Shown in pieces: positions 9,236 to 21,200 of a DNA stretch of 64,000 bases. Position 1 is the stretch's first letter. Every line of letters starts with the position of its first letter. The stretch spans positions 1 to 64,000 of the forward strand of contig WFMF01000452.1 in the NCBI GenBank assembly GCA_011033025.1, written 5' to 3'. The stretch is from Beroe forskalii. Taxonomy: Eukaryota > Ctenophora > Nuda > Beroida > Beroidae. Below the pieces are notes generated by a model. The model searched no databases, had not been told where the DNA came from, and saw only the letters and a program-made list of their open reading frames with translations. The position numbers and the translations under genes are program-made.

Positions 9236-12200
9236 TACATATAACCTCCAATGGAATGAAGCACAGAGCCAAATCAAAGAACTCTTGGAGTATGAGACAA
9301 CTCCTGATGGGCAGAAGCCTGAGACTGTGAGTGAGACTAGCAAGGATTAGTACTTAATAGTTCTATATCGTTTTCTTCTGATACTGTGCTTAATATAATT
9401 GATATCATTTCTTGTTCCAATAAATCGAATTAAACACCTCAAATTTATCCCAGGACCGAGTATCAGCCTTCCAGACAGTAGCTGTCCTTTACATCAAGTA
9501 CATCCAAGTGTTCAGGAAGCTAGAGGAATGTTTCTACCAGATTGTCCATCCTCAGAAGAGGATAGTGTTGCGGCATGTATTGGATGGTACCATGGGAAGG
9601 TGTGTTTGTCTGAGTAGAATTATTTATGAAAGTCATAAAATTTATAGATTTACCAAGCCATTTTGGGCAGTTTTGAGGTGTGCTGAAAAGGTGAAAATCT
9701 TCAGCACTCAACGAAATTGTTATCTATAAACCAATCTCGAAATCAATCACTAGGTATCACACGAGTATTTTCCATAAATAAATTAATGGAGTCTAGTATA
9801 TTTATCTGCTATACAGATAAATATACTAAACACTTAAATAGCACACAATAAAAGGGATATGTCTGTACTAAACACCTATATCATTGACATGATGTGTTAT
9901 TTCTGGCACTCTGCCAGGCTCCTTGAGCTGAAGAACGAGATGGTGAACCTCGAGTTCTCAGAGTACCACTTCTTTGATGACGTGCTCTCTGACATGAAGC
10001 TAACTCCCGCAGACATTGAAATCCCCGTTCCCAGATACTTTACACAGGTACTGTTGTTTGCTGGGTTTTAGCACAACTCTTCAAGAGTTTATCTCGCTTT
10101 AGATCATTTACTAACCAAGTCCCTAGGACCAATTATCCATATTGGGGCGTTTACATATCATGATAAGATAATAACAATATCTGATATCATACATTCTATT
10201 TTGACAGATTTTTTTGCCGCGTCCCCCTCTGCAATCTGTTAAAAGTAGTTATGTTTGTGACGATCTAACCGTGTAGTGTTGCGTGATCCATATTTTCATT
10301 ATGTTCATCCCCAGGATAATGAAAAGGACATCAAAGATCGCATGAAACTCATGGCAGAAACACTTGCGAAATACAGACTGGACGAAACAACCGATAAGAA
10401 GGAGGAAATAAAGATGAGCCTCGAAGAAGCAATCAAAATCATCCAGGTGCGCGATCGCTGTAAAATAATATCTGGGAATTAGCTCGAGGAATTAATCGTG
10501 TCTAATCTCTTAAGTTCTACTCTATACCATCCCTGTACATTTCTTTTAACCTCTGGTTTTCCAGATCGTCTCCACAAGGAACTTACGTTATTTTCCGCGA
10601 GTTAATAATTTAATACACCAGCCTGCTGGTTATTGGGTGCATTGAAAATTAGATAATTTGTCAATATCATACAGCATCTGTGTTCTCTAAGCTATCAAAA
10701 GTTTCGATTACCAGTCCCACGTCCCAGGTGCACGAACGAGCGAGGCAGGCAGGGGTAAGTTCATGGGCTAAGTCCGGGGGCTCAGGAGGCCCAGGAGAAG
10801 ATGCCCTCCAGGGGGCGTCCACAATGGACCCTGATGTGGCGTCAACCTACATCCAGAAGGTGTGGAAAGGCTACTCCCAGAGGAACAAGACCTCAAAGCT
10901 CCGGGAGGAGGAGCTGATATTCATTGGCATGCAGCCAAACTCAGATACGCCGTCCAAACACAAGGATTCCCCGCTAAACAAAGTGGCGCGCAGAGAGGTA
11001 AAATCATCATATTGTAGTAGTTCATTAATTACACTTCAGATAACATCATCTCACTTTGAGAGCGGAAAGCTTGAAAATCTATCTTCCATTGTTAGCTGCT
11101 TGCAGAAGTACTTTGTTAACTGCAATTAGTGTTGTAATTTGTGTTGTTATTGCAAGTTGTTTATTTCCACCCTTTACACCCCTGTCCCTCGTCCATTAAC
11201 ACCCCTGTAACCAGGAGGAGCGTGTCTTGATACGCCCCTGTTACGCCTCTGTAGCACCCCTTTAGCACCCCTGTTACACCCCTGTTACACCTCTGTTACG
11301 CCCCTGTTACACCTCTGTTACACCTCTGTAGCACCACTGTTACACCTCTGTTACACCTCTGTTACACCCCTGTAGCACCCCTGTAACACCTCTGTTACAC
11401 CCCTGTTACACCTCTGTTACACCCCTGTAACACCCCTGTTACACCCCTGTAGCACCTCTGTTACACCCCTGTAACACCCCTGTTACACCCCTGTAACACC
11501 TCTGTTACACCCCTGTTACACCTCTGTAACACCCCTGTTACACCCCTGTAGCACCTCTGTTACACCCCTGTAACACCCCTGTAGCACCCCTGTAGCACCT
11601 CTGTTACACCCCTGTAACACCCCTGTTACACCCCTGTAGCACCCCTTTTACACTCCTGTTACACCTCTGTTACACTCCTGTTACACCCCTGTAACACCCC
11701 TGTAACACCCCTGTAGCACCCCTGTAACACCCCTGTAGCACCCCCTGTTACACCCTGAAGCTTACACACCCCTAACCATAAACCAGGAGGAGCGTGTCTT
11801 GATACAGTCCCAACATGAACGGGAGTACCAAGATGCCTTGGTGAACATCAAGGAGAAGATCAGAGAAGCAGAAGGTCCGGATATCAAGGAAAACATGCAG
11901 GACCAGATCAGACAGTGGTTCATTGAAACCAGGTAGCAAGAAATGTTCAGATCTGACTGTTATCAGTTTTAATTTGAAATAGCCAAAAGAAGTTCATGTA
12001 GATGTTCTTTTACTGTAATTTCATAGTTTCTTGTGCACAGTTCGCTATTTCAATGTTCATTGGATAAGTGTCTTTAATGTTAATTGGTGAGAACCGTTTC
12101 TTCTTCTTCAGTCTACTCAGAAAGAAACTAATAATTTTGAAGTATATCAGTCATAGAATGAGACTCAAAAACAGTGCAATACTGCTGCAATTACTGTTGA

Positions 12201-15200
12201 TTGGCCACGTGATCAAAGTACCTACTCCAGTACTAATTAACTTTTCCAGGGATGCGACAGGCAAGTTCCCTGACTACCCTTCAGATGACGAGGGTGGCTC
12301 TGCAGCCATCTTCAAAACCAAGGAAGAAGGTGGTGAGGAAGGTGGTAATGGGGAAGGAGGCAAGAAGAAGGGGAAGAAAGGAAAGAAGAAGAAGGGGGAG
12401 AAGAAGAAGAAAGGTGAGTAGAGTTTTAAACTTGACAATGCCACATATTTGAGATTATGAACTAAGTATGCCAAGGTGCTGATGAGTAAAGAAATCAATT
12501 CACCATTTGATGGGGCACACTCCATTGGTTTTCGTGGCACGTTTTATTTATGAAAAAAGAAAAAAAAAAGAAAAAAAAAGAAAAAAAAGAAAAAAAAAGA
12601 AAAAAAACAAACAATTCACCATTTTTTAATTAAAACTTTTTTCTCACTGCACAAGATAAGAGCTAGTAATAAGAGCTATGAATAAGAGTTTTTCCTTATC
12701 CTTATCAATTTGAAGGAAAGAAGAAGGGAGGTAAGAAGGGGGAGGCTCCGGCTGGAGATGATGAGGAAGGCTTCAGAATGGCTCCCTCCTGTTTCATGCC
12801 CGGAATGGACGAAGCAACTCAGACTTATGAGGAAATATGGAAATACCGGGACGAAAATGAGAACTTCCAGCAGAAATACGACGCAGAACTCATCAAGGAG
12901 CTAAAGAGGTGCGTTTCAACTGATTTCTTAGTGTTTCTCAGTTATCAATCGAAAATGTGTCCTTTCTCTAGAACAATACAACGCTCGTTCCGTTGATTAA
13001 AAGTGGGCTTATACGTTTTCTCGCTTTGTAGGGGCGAAGTAGAATCTGAAATCAGAGTTCAAGTTGATGATTTGATGAGGCAGGAACTGAAAAACTTGAA
13101 AGCTGTACGTATATCGCCATACATGATCGACACTAATTCTCGTTTCATCTATCGCATCATCTCATGCTTCCATCCCTCACCAAATTATCAAACTTCATAT
13201 CATTGATATCTTTCATCCTATCAATTTCATCCTATCAATATTGCCACACATGATCGACACTGACTTTCCTTTCATCTATCACTAGATTCACGTCATTACG
13301 ATGTTTCTATGTTTCCATACCTCACCAAATCATCAAACTTCATGTCATGTCGATATCTTTAATCCTTTAAATTCCATACATCAGTCAACTTTCCAAATGA
13401 CTCAATTCTCCTTATCACTCTGTTTTCCAAATCATTCAACTCCTCCAATTTGCCAAATTATCTAGCTTTCCATATAACATAACTTCATAAGCACTGCACC
13501 ATTACATTTCATAAAGGATCGAAGTGGAAAACGAAGTGAGGCTTCTCGTTGATGCTCAAATGAGAGATGAACTCAAACTTCTGAAAGAAGTAATTAATAA
13601 TTATCATTTTCACATTCTTACATTCACTCGAAATTCAACAGTCAACATTATCATTTGTTCCAGCATTCTCATTTCAGAATTTTTATGTATAATTCATATG
13701 TATTCAAAATTTTTTATGTATAATTCAAAATTGAATTTTATTGCGATTTATTTTAGAAGATTTGTAGACTTTGTATTCCTTTGTTAAATGAAAAAACTCA
13801 GGCCATAGAACGTGACAAGGGTAAGAAAGGAAAGAAAGGCAAGAAATCTGGAAAGAAAAAGGTATATTTCTATTTCCTTTTTATCTAATTTTACGTTTTA
13901 TGCAGGCATTGCAAAAAGATATGGGTAAAAAGGGCGGCAAGGGTTCCGCTAAAAAGAAGGTATTCCTTCCGTGAAATGTGAAGCAAGCTTTTCTAATATC
14001 TCATCTTTTTATTTTGAATTTATTTAAACAAAAGGGGCTTCCACGGCTTGCACTTTAAATCGCAAAGTGGAAAATCTTTGTTCGTTACTCTCAATGTAGA
14101 TGTGAGACTTATTACTTAAAGTCTTACACAGTAATTATAGTGATTAAATACACGAGTCAGAAATGATAGGTAGACCTTTTAACGTTATGTCTGTGAACTC
14201 CCCTTTTCTGTTCAAGTCTGGTATGTATATTATAGGAAAGGTCAGTGGACTGCTACTTTGCACTGGTATTCTACCATCATTATATATATTTCGTTCAAGT
14301 TTAGGCTCTCTTAACCTACATGTAGGTTAATTTGCGATTAACTACTGAAGGGGGCCGGGGGGGTCTAAGGTCGATTTTCGGTTTTTTGTTGTTTCTGATA
14401 GATCTGAGCGCCAGCTACCAGTAGGTTTCACCGCATCAAAAAATATTGAGCCGAAGTTATGAATTTTTCAAATCGCGATTTCGCCTGTAATTACAGTACG
14501 TGCGCAAACTTCTAACGCGATTTGCCGAAAATCAGCTCCTACAGGGCATATTCTAGGGCATATAAATTATAAAAAACTTTCATATTTTCATTTAGGCATA
14601 AAAGTGAAAATATGAATTTTTGAACTTTTGAAAATCGTCATTTTTTACCATTTTCGGGAAAGGAGCCGACTTTGATAATTCATATTTTCACTTCTGAGGC
14701 CTGAATAAAGAATCGGCTCGCATTATATTGGAATGTTCGGACCCAGAAATAATTTTGGTCTTAATGGCAAAAGATGTATATTTATTAATTAATTGATCAA
14801 TTAATTAATTAATTGGTTTGATTTGCCAAGATATTGGGCCTCGTTCAAAAACCGCTTAACATTTTACATAAACATTGATCATTGATAGCAGCCAGAATGT
14901 AAGGAATTTGTGACATTGGCTTATTTATACATCATTTTTTCAAAAGGTTATAATGCCAATCTTTTCACATAAAAGTTAGATTTGGACATCTGTGGTGACC
15001 AAAAAACTTTTTTGAACATGATATTACCTTATTTGTGGCAACTGTGAGGTTAAATGAGGCTGATTTGAGCAAAATGCCTTATTTCACAGCTTTTGGTCAT
15101 TTAATGCATCAAAGTGTTCTAGTCCTCCAAAAAGTATTTTTCCTTGATCTGGAGGTCAAAATCCACCTTTTAGGTCAAAATTTGAATTTGTGACCTTGCG

Positions 15201-18200
15201 TTGTTGATTTGAGGCTAACACAAAAATCCAACTTTTTGATAAAAACATGGGAAGGAAGACCACTTATCCTCACCCTGAGATCTGCCAACAAATCCTAATG
15301 AGTAAAATTTTGATTTGAGGTGATCTTAGACAGTTTCAACTTCATTTTGGTATCAAGAATATGTCTTTACTTGCTTTTGTTGCTGTTTTGAGGCTAAATT
15401 TTGTCGTGACATCTCAAAAACCTGGATTTTACTGTTTTAGCCACTTCAAACATCAAAGTGTTTGAGTCCTCCCAAAGTTATCAGTCTCAATCAAAGGTCA
15501 AAAATATACTTCCTTGGTCAAATTTGGGAGTTTTTGACCTTGCGTTGTCCATTTGAGGCTAAAAATGGCCTGAATTTTTGATAAAATCCCCGGGAGGAAG
15601 TCACTTAACCTCTCCTGAGAGCCACCAATCCATCCAATTGTGAAAAATTTGGGTTTGAGGTGATCTAGACAGTTTCAGCTTCATTTTGCCATCAAGAATC
15701 TTTTTTTTCATTGGCTTTGTTGCTGTCTTGAGGCTAAAACTGTGTCGCGACATCTGAAAACCTGGATTTACAGTTTTCAACCATTTTTAACCTCATGGAG
15801 TTGCTTCAGTCCTCTTAAAGAAATGTAGTATTAATCAAGGGGTCAGAATATACTTCCTTAGTTCCAAAGTTGGGAGTTTTTGACCTTGCGTTGTTCATTT
15901 GAGGCAAAAACAAGGCCAAATTTTAAGATGAAATTCCCGGGAGGACATCGCTTAACCTCACCTGAGAGCCACAAATTCATCCCATTGTGCAAAATTTTGG
16001 TTTGAGGTGATCTAGACAGTTTCAGCTTCATCTTGGTAACAAAAATATGTTTTCATTGGCTTCTGTTGTGGTCTTGAGGCTAAATTTGAGTCGCAACATC
16101 CAAAAACCTGGTTTTCGGAAAACGGGCCTAAGATGGCCCTGAGGGGACATAAAGAGGTAGGACCAGTTTAATGCCACCAACTTGTAGCCACCATGGGTAC
16201 TACAAGTTGGTAAGACAACTTTCAAAGGGTCAGGCCCTCTCCCCTCTGGGAATAATAGGTCCTCTGGCGCATAACGTACACCCCTCTTTGACCAGACCAC
16301 GGAAAAAAGTAAAGCAGGTAGCCAGGATCTATCCGTGTCAACTTGTAGCAGCCATGGGTACTACAGTTTGATGTGGGATTGGTTTCTCTTCTGTGTTGGA
16401 TATTGAGGTTAAGAAGGCCGGTCTGGCCATACACCTTCGATAACCTCAACCGAGCCCTGAAGGACTTGACCTTTCCAGTGAAGACTCTTCTTATGTAAGA
16501 GGTCTTCTCGAATTTTGAGATAGGTCCCAAGGCTGTATCTCTTTTTAGTTTTTGAGTTATGAGCTCTTTTGTGAGGGAAAATCGAGTCGCATGTCACAAA
16601 TCGAAAGCGACTTTTAGGTGGTTTAACCTCATAAAATCTCAAGCATAAGTCGGATTTTGATAATTTTTGTTGCAAATGATAGATATCAATGAGTTCTTTC
16701 ATATAAGACTGTTTCCAACCATCTGGGATGCCTATTTCACTGCACAGAAGCCTTTAAGTGTCAAAAATGGCCAACTTGCATTTAGGCATAAAAGTGAAAA
16801 TATGAATTTTTGAACTTTTGAAAATCGTCATTTTTTACCATTTTCGGGAAAGGAGCCGACTTTGATAATTCATATTTTCACTTCTGAGGCCTGAATAAAG
16901 AATCGGCTCGCATTATATTGGAATGTTCGGACCCAGAAATAATTTTGGTCTTAATGGCAAAAGATGTATATTTATTAATTAATTGATCAATTAATTAATT
17001 AATTGGTTTGATTTGCCAAGATATTGGGCCTCGTTCAAAAACCGCTTAACATTTTACATAAACATTGATGCAATATCACGGGTCGTTAGATTAGCGTACC
17101 TTATTGGCCCTTTTTTAACCGACCCTTAAGGACAAAAACGACTTTGAGATTTTCGTCCAAAGGGCCGGTTAAAAAAAGGCCGGTTAAAGTGGGACCAATT
17201 AAATTAATAAAGGCCACTTAATTAAGGTCAGATGAAACTTTTATTACTTGGCTTATGTGCCGTTAAATTCATTTTACCATCATTATATATAGCTTATTAG
17301 CTTTCGTTCTCCTCTATCAGAAACAACGAGAAATCGACCTCAGACCCCCCCTCCCCCCGGCCCGCTTAATTGGTGTTCTATCATTGGTTTTATCATTATA
17401 ACGTCTAGGGTGGAAAGGGTAAAAAAGGTAAAAAGAGTGGCAAAAAAGGAAAAGATTTAACGGCTGATCGGTAAGAACGCATGGAAATGTCACATTCTGA
17501 CATCTGCTAAACCTCTCAATAAGAGGACGCATTATATTGAATGATTCTCTGATTTGCATGCTCAATAATCAGTATTTAGGGCGGGAAGAAGAAGGATAAG
17601 AAAGCTGGTAAAAAGGGGAAGAAGGAGAAAGATTTGACTCCAGACAGGTAAAAGTTTATACGCCGCGCACGAGAAATAGGCGGGTAGGATGACATCATTA
17701 TTATAACATAACTAGCGGGCCCGTTGGGCTCGCTAGATAATACAGAACCAAATACTAAGCTCATAAAAAAGTTTATGAAGGAGCAAATTCGTTGGTTACT
17801 TTTAGTATCATGCTGGACCGGGCAAGTTTTGATAATTATGATTTTCGATTGTATGATGAAGCCAAATCTGAAAATTAAAACCGAGTATCGTACTCATATT
17901 GAACGTTGAATTAATCATTGATTCAAGGCAAGAGCAGTTTTCCAAATTCGCAATGTACTATGCCCAAATCCGATTCAATTTGATTTTGCTTTTGGCCAAT
18001 CTTGAATTGCTCTAAATTCACATTAATTATTTCCGTTTATATTATCAACTCAGCATTGATTTAAATCGACTGAAGTCTGCCACAGATCTATGAGATGCCA
18101 TCGGAAATAACCTCCACGATGCCAGCCATACCCGTTCTCTATCTTTAGATCTTGAATTTCAAATGAAAAACAGTAAACACGTCGTTGTTTTAAACGCTAC

Positions 18201-21200
18201 AACGCAGCAGTCAACAACGTATCAGAAAGCACTCGCATAGAACTGATCAAATCTGCACGTGCAGAATATCTGTATCCATAGCAACGGCGCTACTTAGCCC
18301 GGCTTAGCCTTTGTTCCTCTTGATATCATCTTGGCAAGGTCAAATTTAATTGTATACGGCGGCACAAACATTATTCACGTGTGACTTTACTTTATGTAAT
18401 AGATGTAGTGAGTTGATGACACTGAACCGCCTATTTCTCGTGCGCGGCGATTAGTAACGGGAGGGGGAGACCTAATTAACTCCAGGGGGCCTGATGTTGT
18501 TCTTTGGCCAGTCACAATGTAGGGGATGGGTTTTCAAGGTTTATCTATCGGAATTTGCTATTCTTACAGCTGAGAATTGATTTAACCATTATGAAAGCTC
18601 AAAGCGTTCTATGACTTCTAAATCAGTCATGAATTGAGTGTTAATTGAATCAATGGAGCCCCAAGATTCAGATAATTCTTCATCCCGTTAAGAACATGTT
18701 TCTTACGCATGACACATTGGTAAATCATGATGACCTGAACATGATTTACGTTCATGATTGATTTAAAAGCACATGATCGGTTGTTTCTTCAATAACAAAT
18801 TGTACATACTCTTTTTTGTGCTCGCAGTAAAACTAGCATGAGAGTGCTTCCAATATAATAGTGCTATTGATACGTAGCTGACGACGATAATCACATGATT
18901 TTCGAAAGGTTCTTATGATGACACCCTCGTATCAGTTATAACATTTGAACTTTAACCTCTTGAGATATTTAATAAAATTTAATAAAATCGCCGCCTTTTC
19001 AGAACCATTGAGAGTTTGTACGAGGAGCTAGTGAAGGAAGGGATCCTTGTTCAGTATCCTAAAGTGAAGGTCTCAGATTATATGGGCGAGTACAGTTATA
19101 AATACAACAAAACACCTCCAAAACTGAGCCTTTTATTTACTTACATACATTTTTGTTGATGCATTTTGATAAATTTATTTGTAAATGAAAGCGAAAATTT
19201 TGTATTTTAACTAAAGACAAGATATAATGCTTGGTTCTTCTTGGGGATATGACGACTTTTGACACATCCAGCACATTTCAATGATTTGTATCATTGCTCT
19301 TAAATTAGTAACCATTTCCGTAATGTATTCCAGTTACCTTGGAACGACCCTAAGACAAGCCAACATTGAACCCATGCCTTCGCTATCTGATGTGAGGCGA
19401 GTGGTCACTGAATACGGCGTCTTGCCCATGGGTTAGTACGCACCATGCCTTGTGTGTGTCTGTGATGTTTCGAAACATCATATATAAGCATATTGTTTAT
19501 TTGTTTACAATGTGTCTGCAAAAGCTTAGTCGTCGCTTGTCAAAGCGATTCAATCTCACAAGTCATTGAATGAGCTTGCGACAGAGTCCGGATAGAAATA
19601 GTTCATATCTATCTAAATTTACTTCTATTTCTATAAATCTCACTAAATTATTACATTCCATGTTTAGGTTCGCAGACTGTCCACGAGAACTCGCCCCATG
19701 TCAAGTCGCTGATGATAGCTGGACCCCACGGAACCGGCAAGCGGATGCTGGTGAATGCAATCTGCTCGGAACTCGGAGCTAACCTCATGGACCTGACTGC
19801 TGAGAACATCTGTGGAAAGTACCCTGGTATGTGGATTAAGGGGTGGATTAAGGGGGTGTCGCTGTCACTTTCAGTGTGGATTAAGATGGAAGTTAATGCT
19901 TTAGAGCTTTAGTGGAGTGTTTTCAATGGACCCGTAAATCGTAAGATCTGTTTTAGTGCTTTAGGTGTGAAAAGCCTCGTTCAATTCAATTCACTCAATC
20001 AGTTTCGAGATATAATTTTCTTTTATCTCCTTTGAATATTGCTAATGAAGATAATAGCGAGAAATCTCCGCTAATTCCCAGGTAAGGCCGGTCTGACCAT
20101 GTTGCTTCATCTCGTCATGAAAGTAGGAAAACTGCTTCAACCCACGATCGTGTACATTGGGAATTGTGAGAAAACTTTCATCAAGAAAGTTGCAAAGAAC
20201 GACATGTCAGACCCTAAGCGTCTGAAAAAGGAGCTCCCTAAGATTATCAAGAAGATGGTGCCAGAGGACAGGATTCTCTTTGTAGGAACTTCACTCACGC
20301 CTTGGGATATCCTTTTGTTACTGATTTTTAACACATATTATGTGAATAAATTCGGTTATACTGGGTAACAATAAACATGCACGAAATAAACAAACCATCC
20401 TGTCACAAGACAAGGCGTTATGATACGTTATGCGTGTACTTTAGGATAATACCCTGGAGCTCTCAGCCAAATTTCACGGCTCCCCTGGTTCGATGTTAAC
20501 TGCAACCACCGTAATCGTCGACAGCTTCTGTAAGCACCGCGGTTTCTCCTCGTCAGTTGCGTACACAGCAAGGGAGAAGCTCTTAATTTCTAAATTTATC
20601 GTTGCGGCTAGCCAGTATCGGCGAAATTTGTGGCAATTTCGATCGGTCACAACAAACAATAGTTGTTGTTGTAACGCGCGATGTAAATTTTATTGTGCGC
20701 TGCGCGGCTTTCAAAATTTGGTTACGCTATTTCCATGGTAACGGTAGAGACGCGCGTTATTTATTTTCGTTCGATCGGATCAAATTGTTTTTTAATTGAA
20801 AATCTTGATAAATGTAACATATAGAACCAATGTTTAACTCCTTAACTGATATGTATACATGCCGACATCAAGAGTTTGTGCCAGTGCTATCAGAAAATTA
20901 TACTAATTCCTCGCCCAGACTACGCTTCCAGATATTGTAAGTTTAGAGGGGTTCGTCGCATTGATTTTTTTTTTTCTTAATTTCACGAGTATTTGACTTG
21001 GCATACTCAAAATAGTTGTTGAAGATTACATCAACGCATTCGTGGCTATCCCGGAGATATGATTTTACAGCTAAACACCAACAATTGCAGTGCTGTTCAA
21101 GGATTTGATCTTGAGGAATGGTGGCCGAATGTCTCCTACTCTCGATCTCAGTTCTCTGGCTAAGATCTCTGATGGATACACACCTGGACACATCATTGGC

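Larger units (their letters stand above)
14350..17365. mobile_element. Inverted-repeat MITE, TTAA family, copy 3, interrupted by about 2.6 kb
   Basis: The left arm (14350-14720) starts GGGGGCCGGGGGGGTCTAAGG. The right terminus is at 17310-17365 (CTATCAGAAACAACG, CGACCTCAGACCCCCCC, then GCTTAA). The material between is foreign: a 345-bp triplicated repeat, a 291-bp perfect direct repeat and a fragment of another MITE. It fills the intron between the DRC11 exon pairs 10 and 11. Confidence 0.65.

Noticed and set aside
12274-12540. 88-codon minus-strand frame with proline/phenylalanine runs
   Set aside because: Antisense shadow of the lysine-rich DRC11 exon 12250-12413.
14589-17069. An LTR retrotransposon with 291-bp LTRs
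   Set aside because: The repeats do not begin TG or end CA, no primer-binding site, polypurine tract, protease or polymerase is seen, and no target duplication flanks them.
20447-20491. Possible duplicate of DRC11 exon 20859 (frame reading [15 protein letters not shown] after TTTAG)
   Set aside because: It cannot join exon 20082-20306 in frame through either AG or AC, and similarity to [11 protein letters not shown] is slight.
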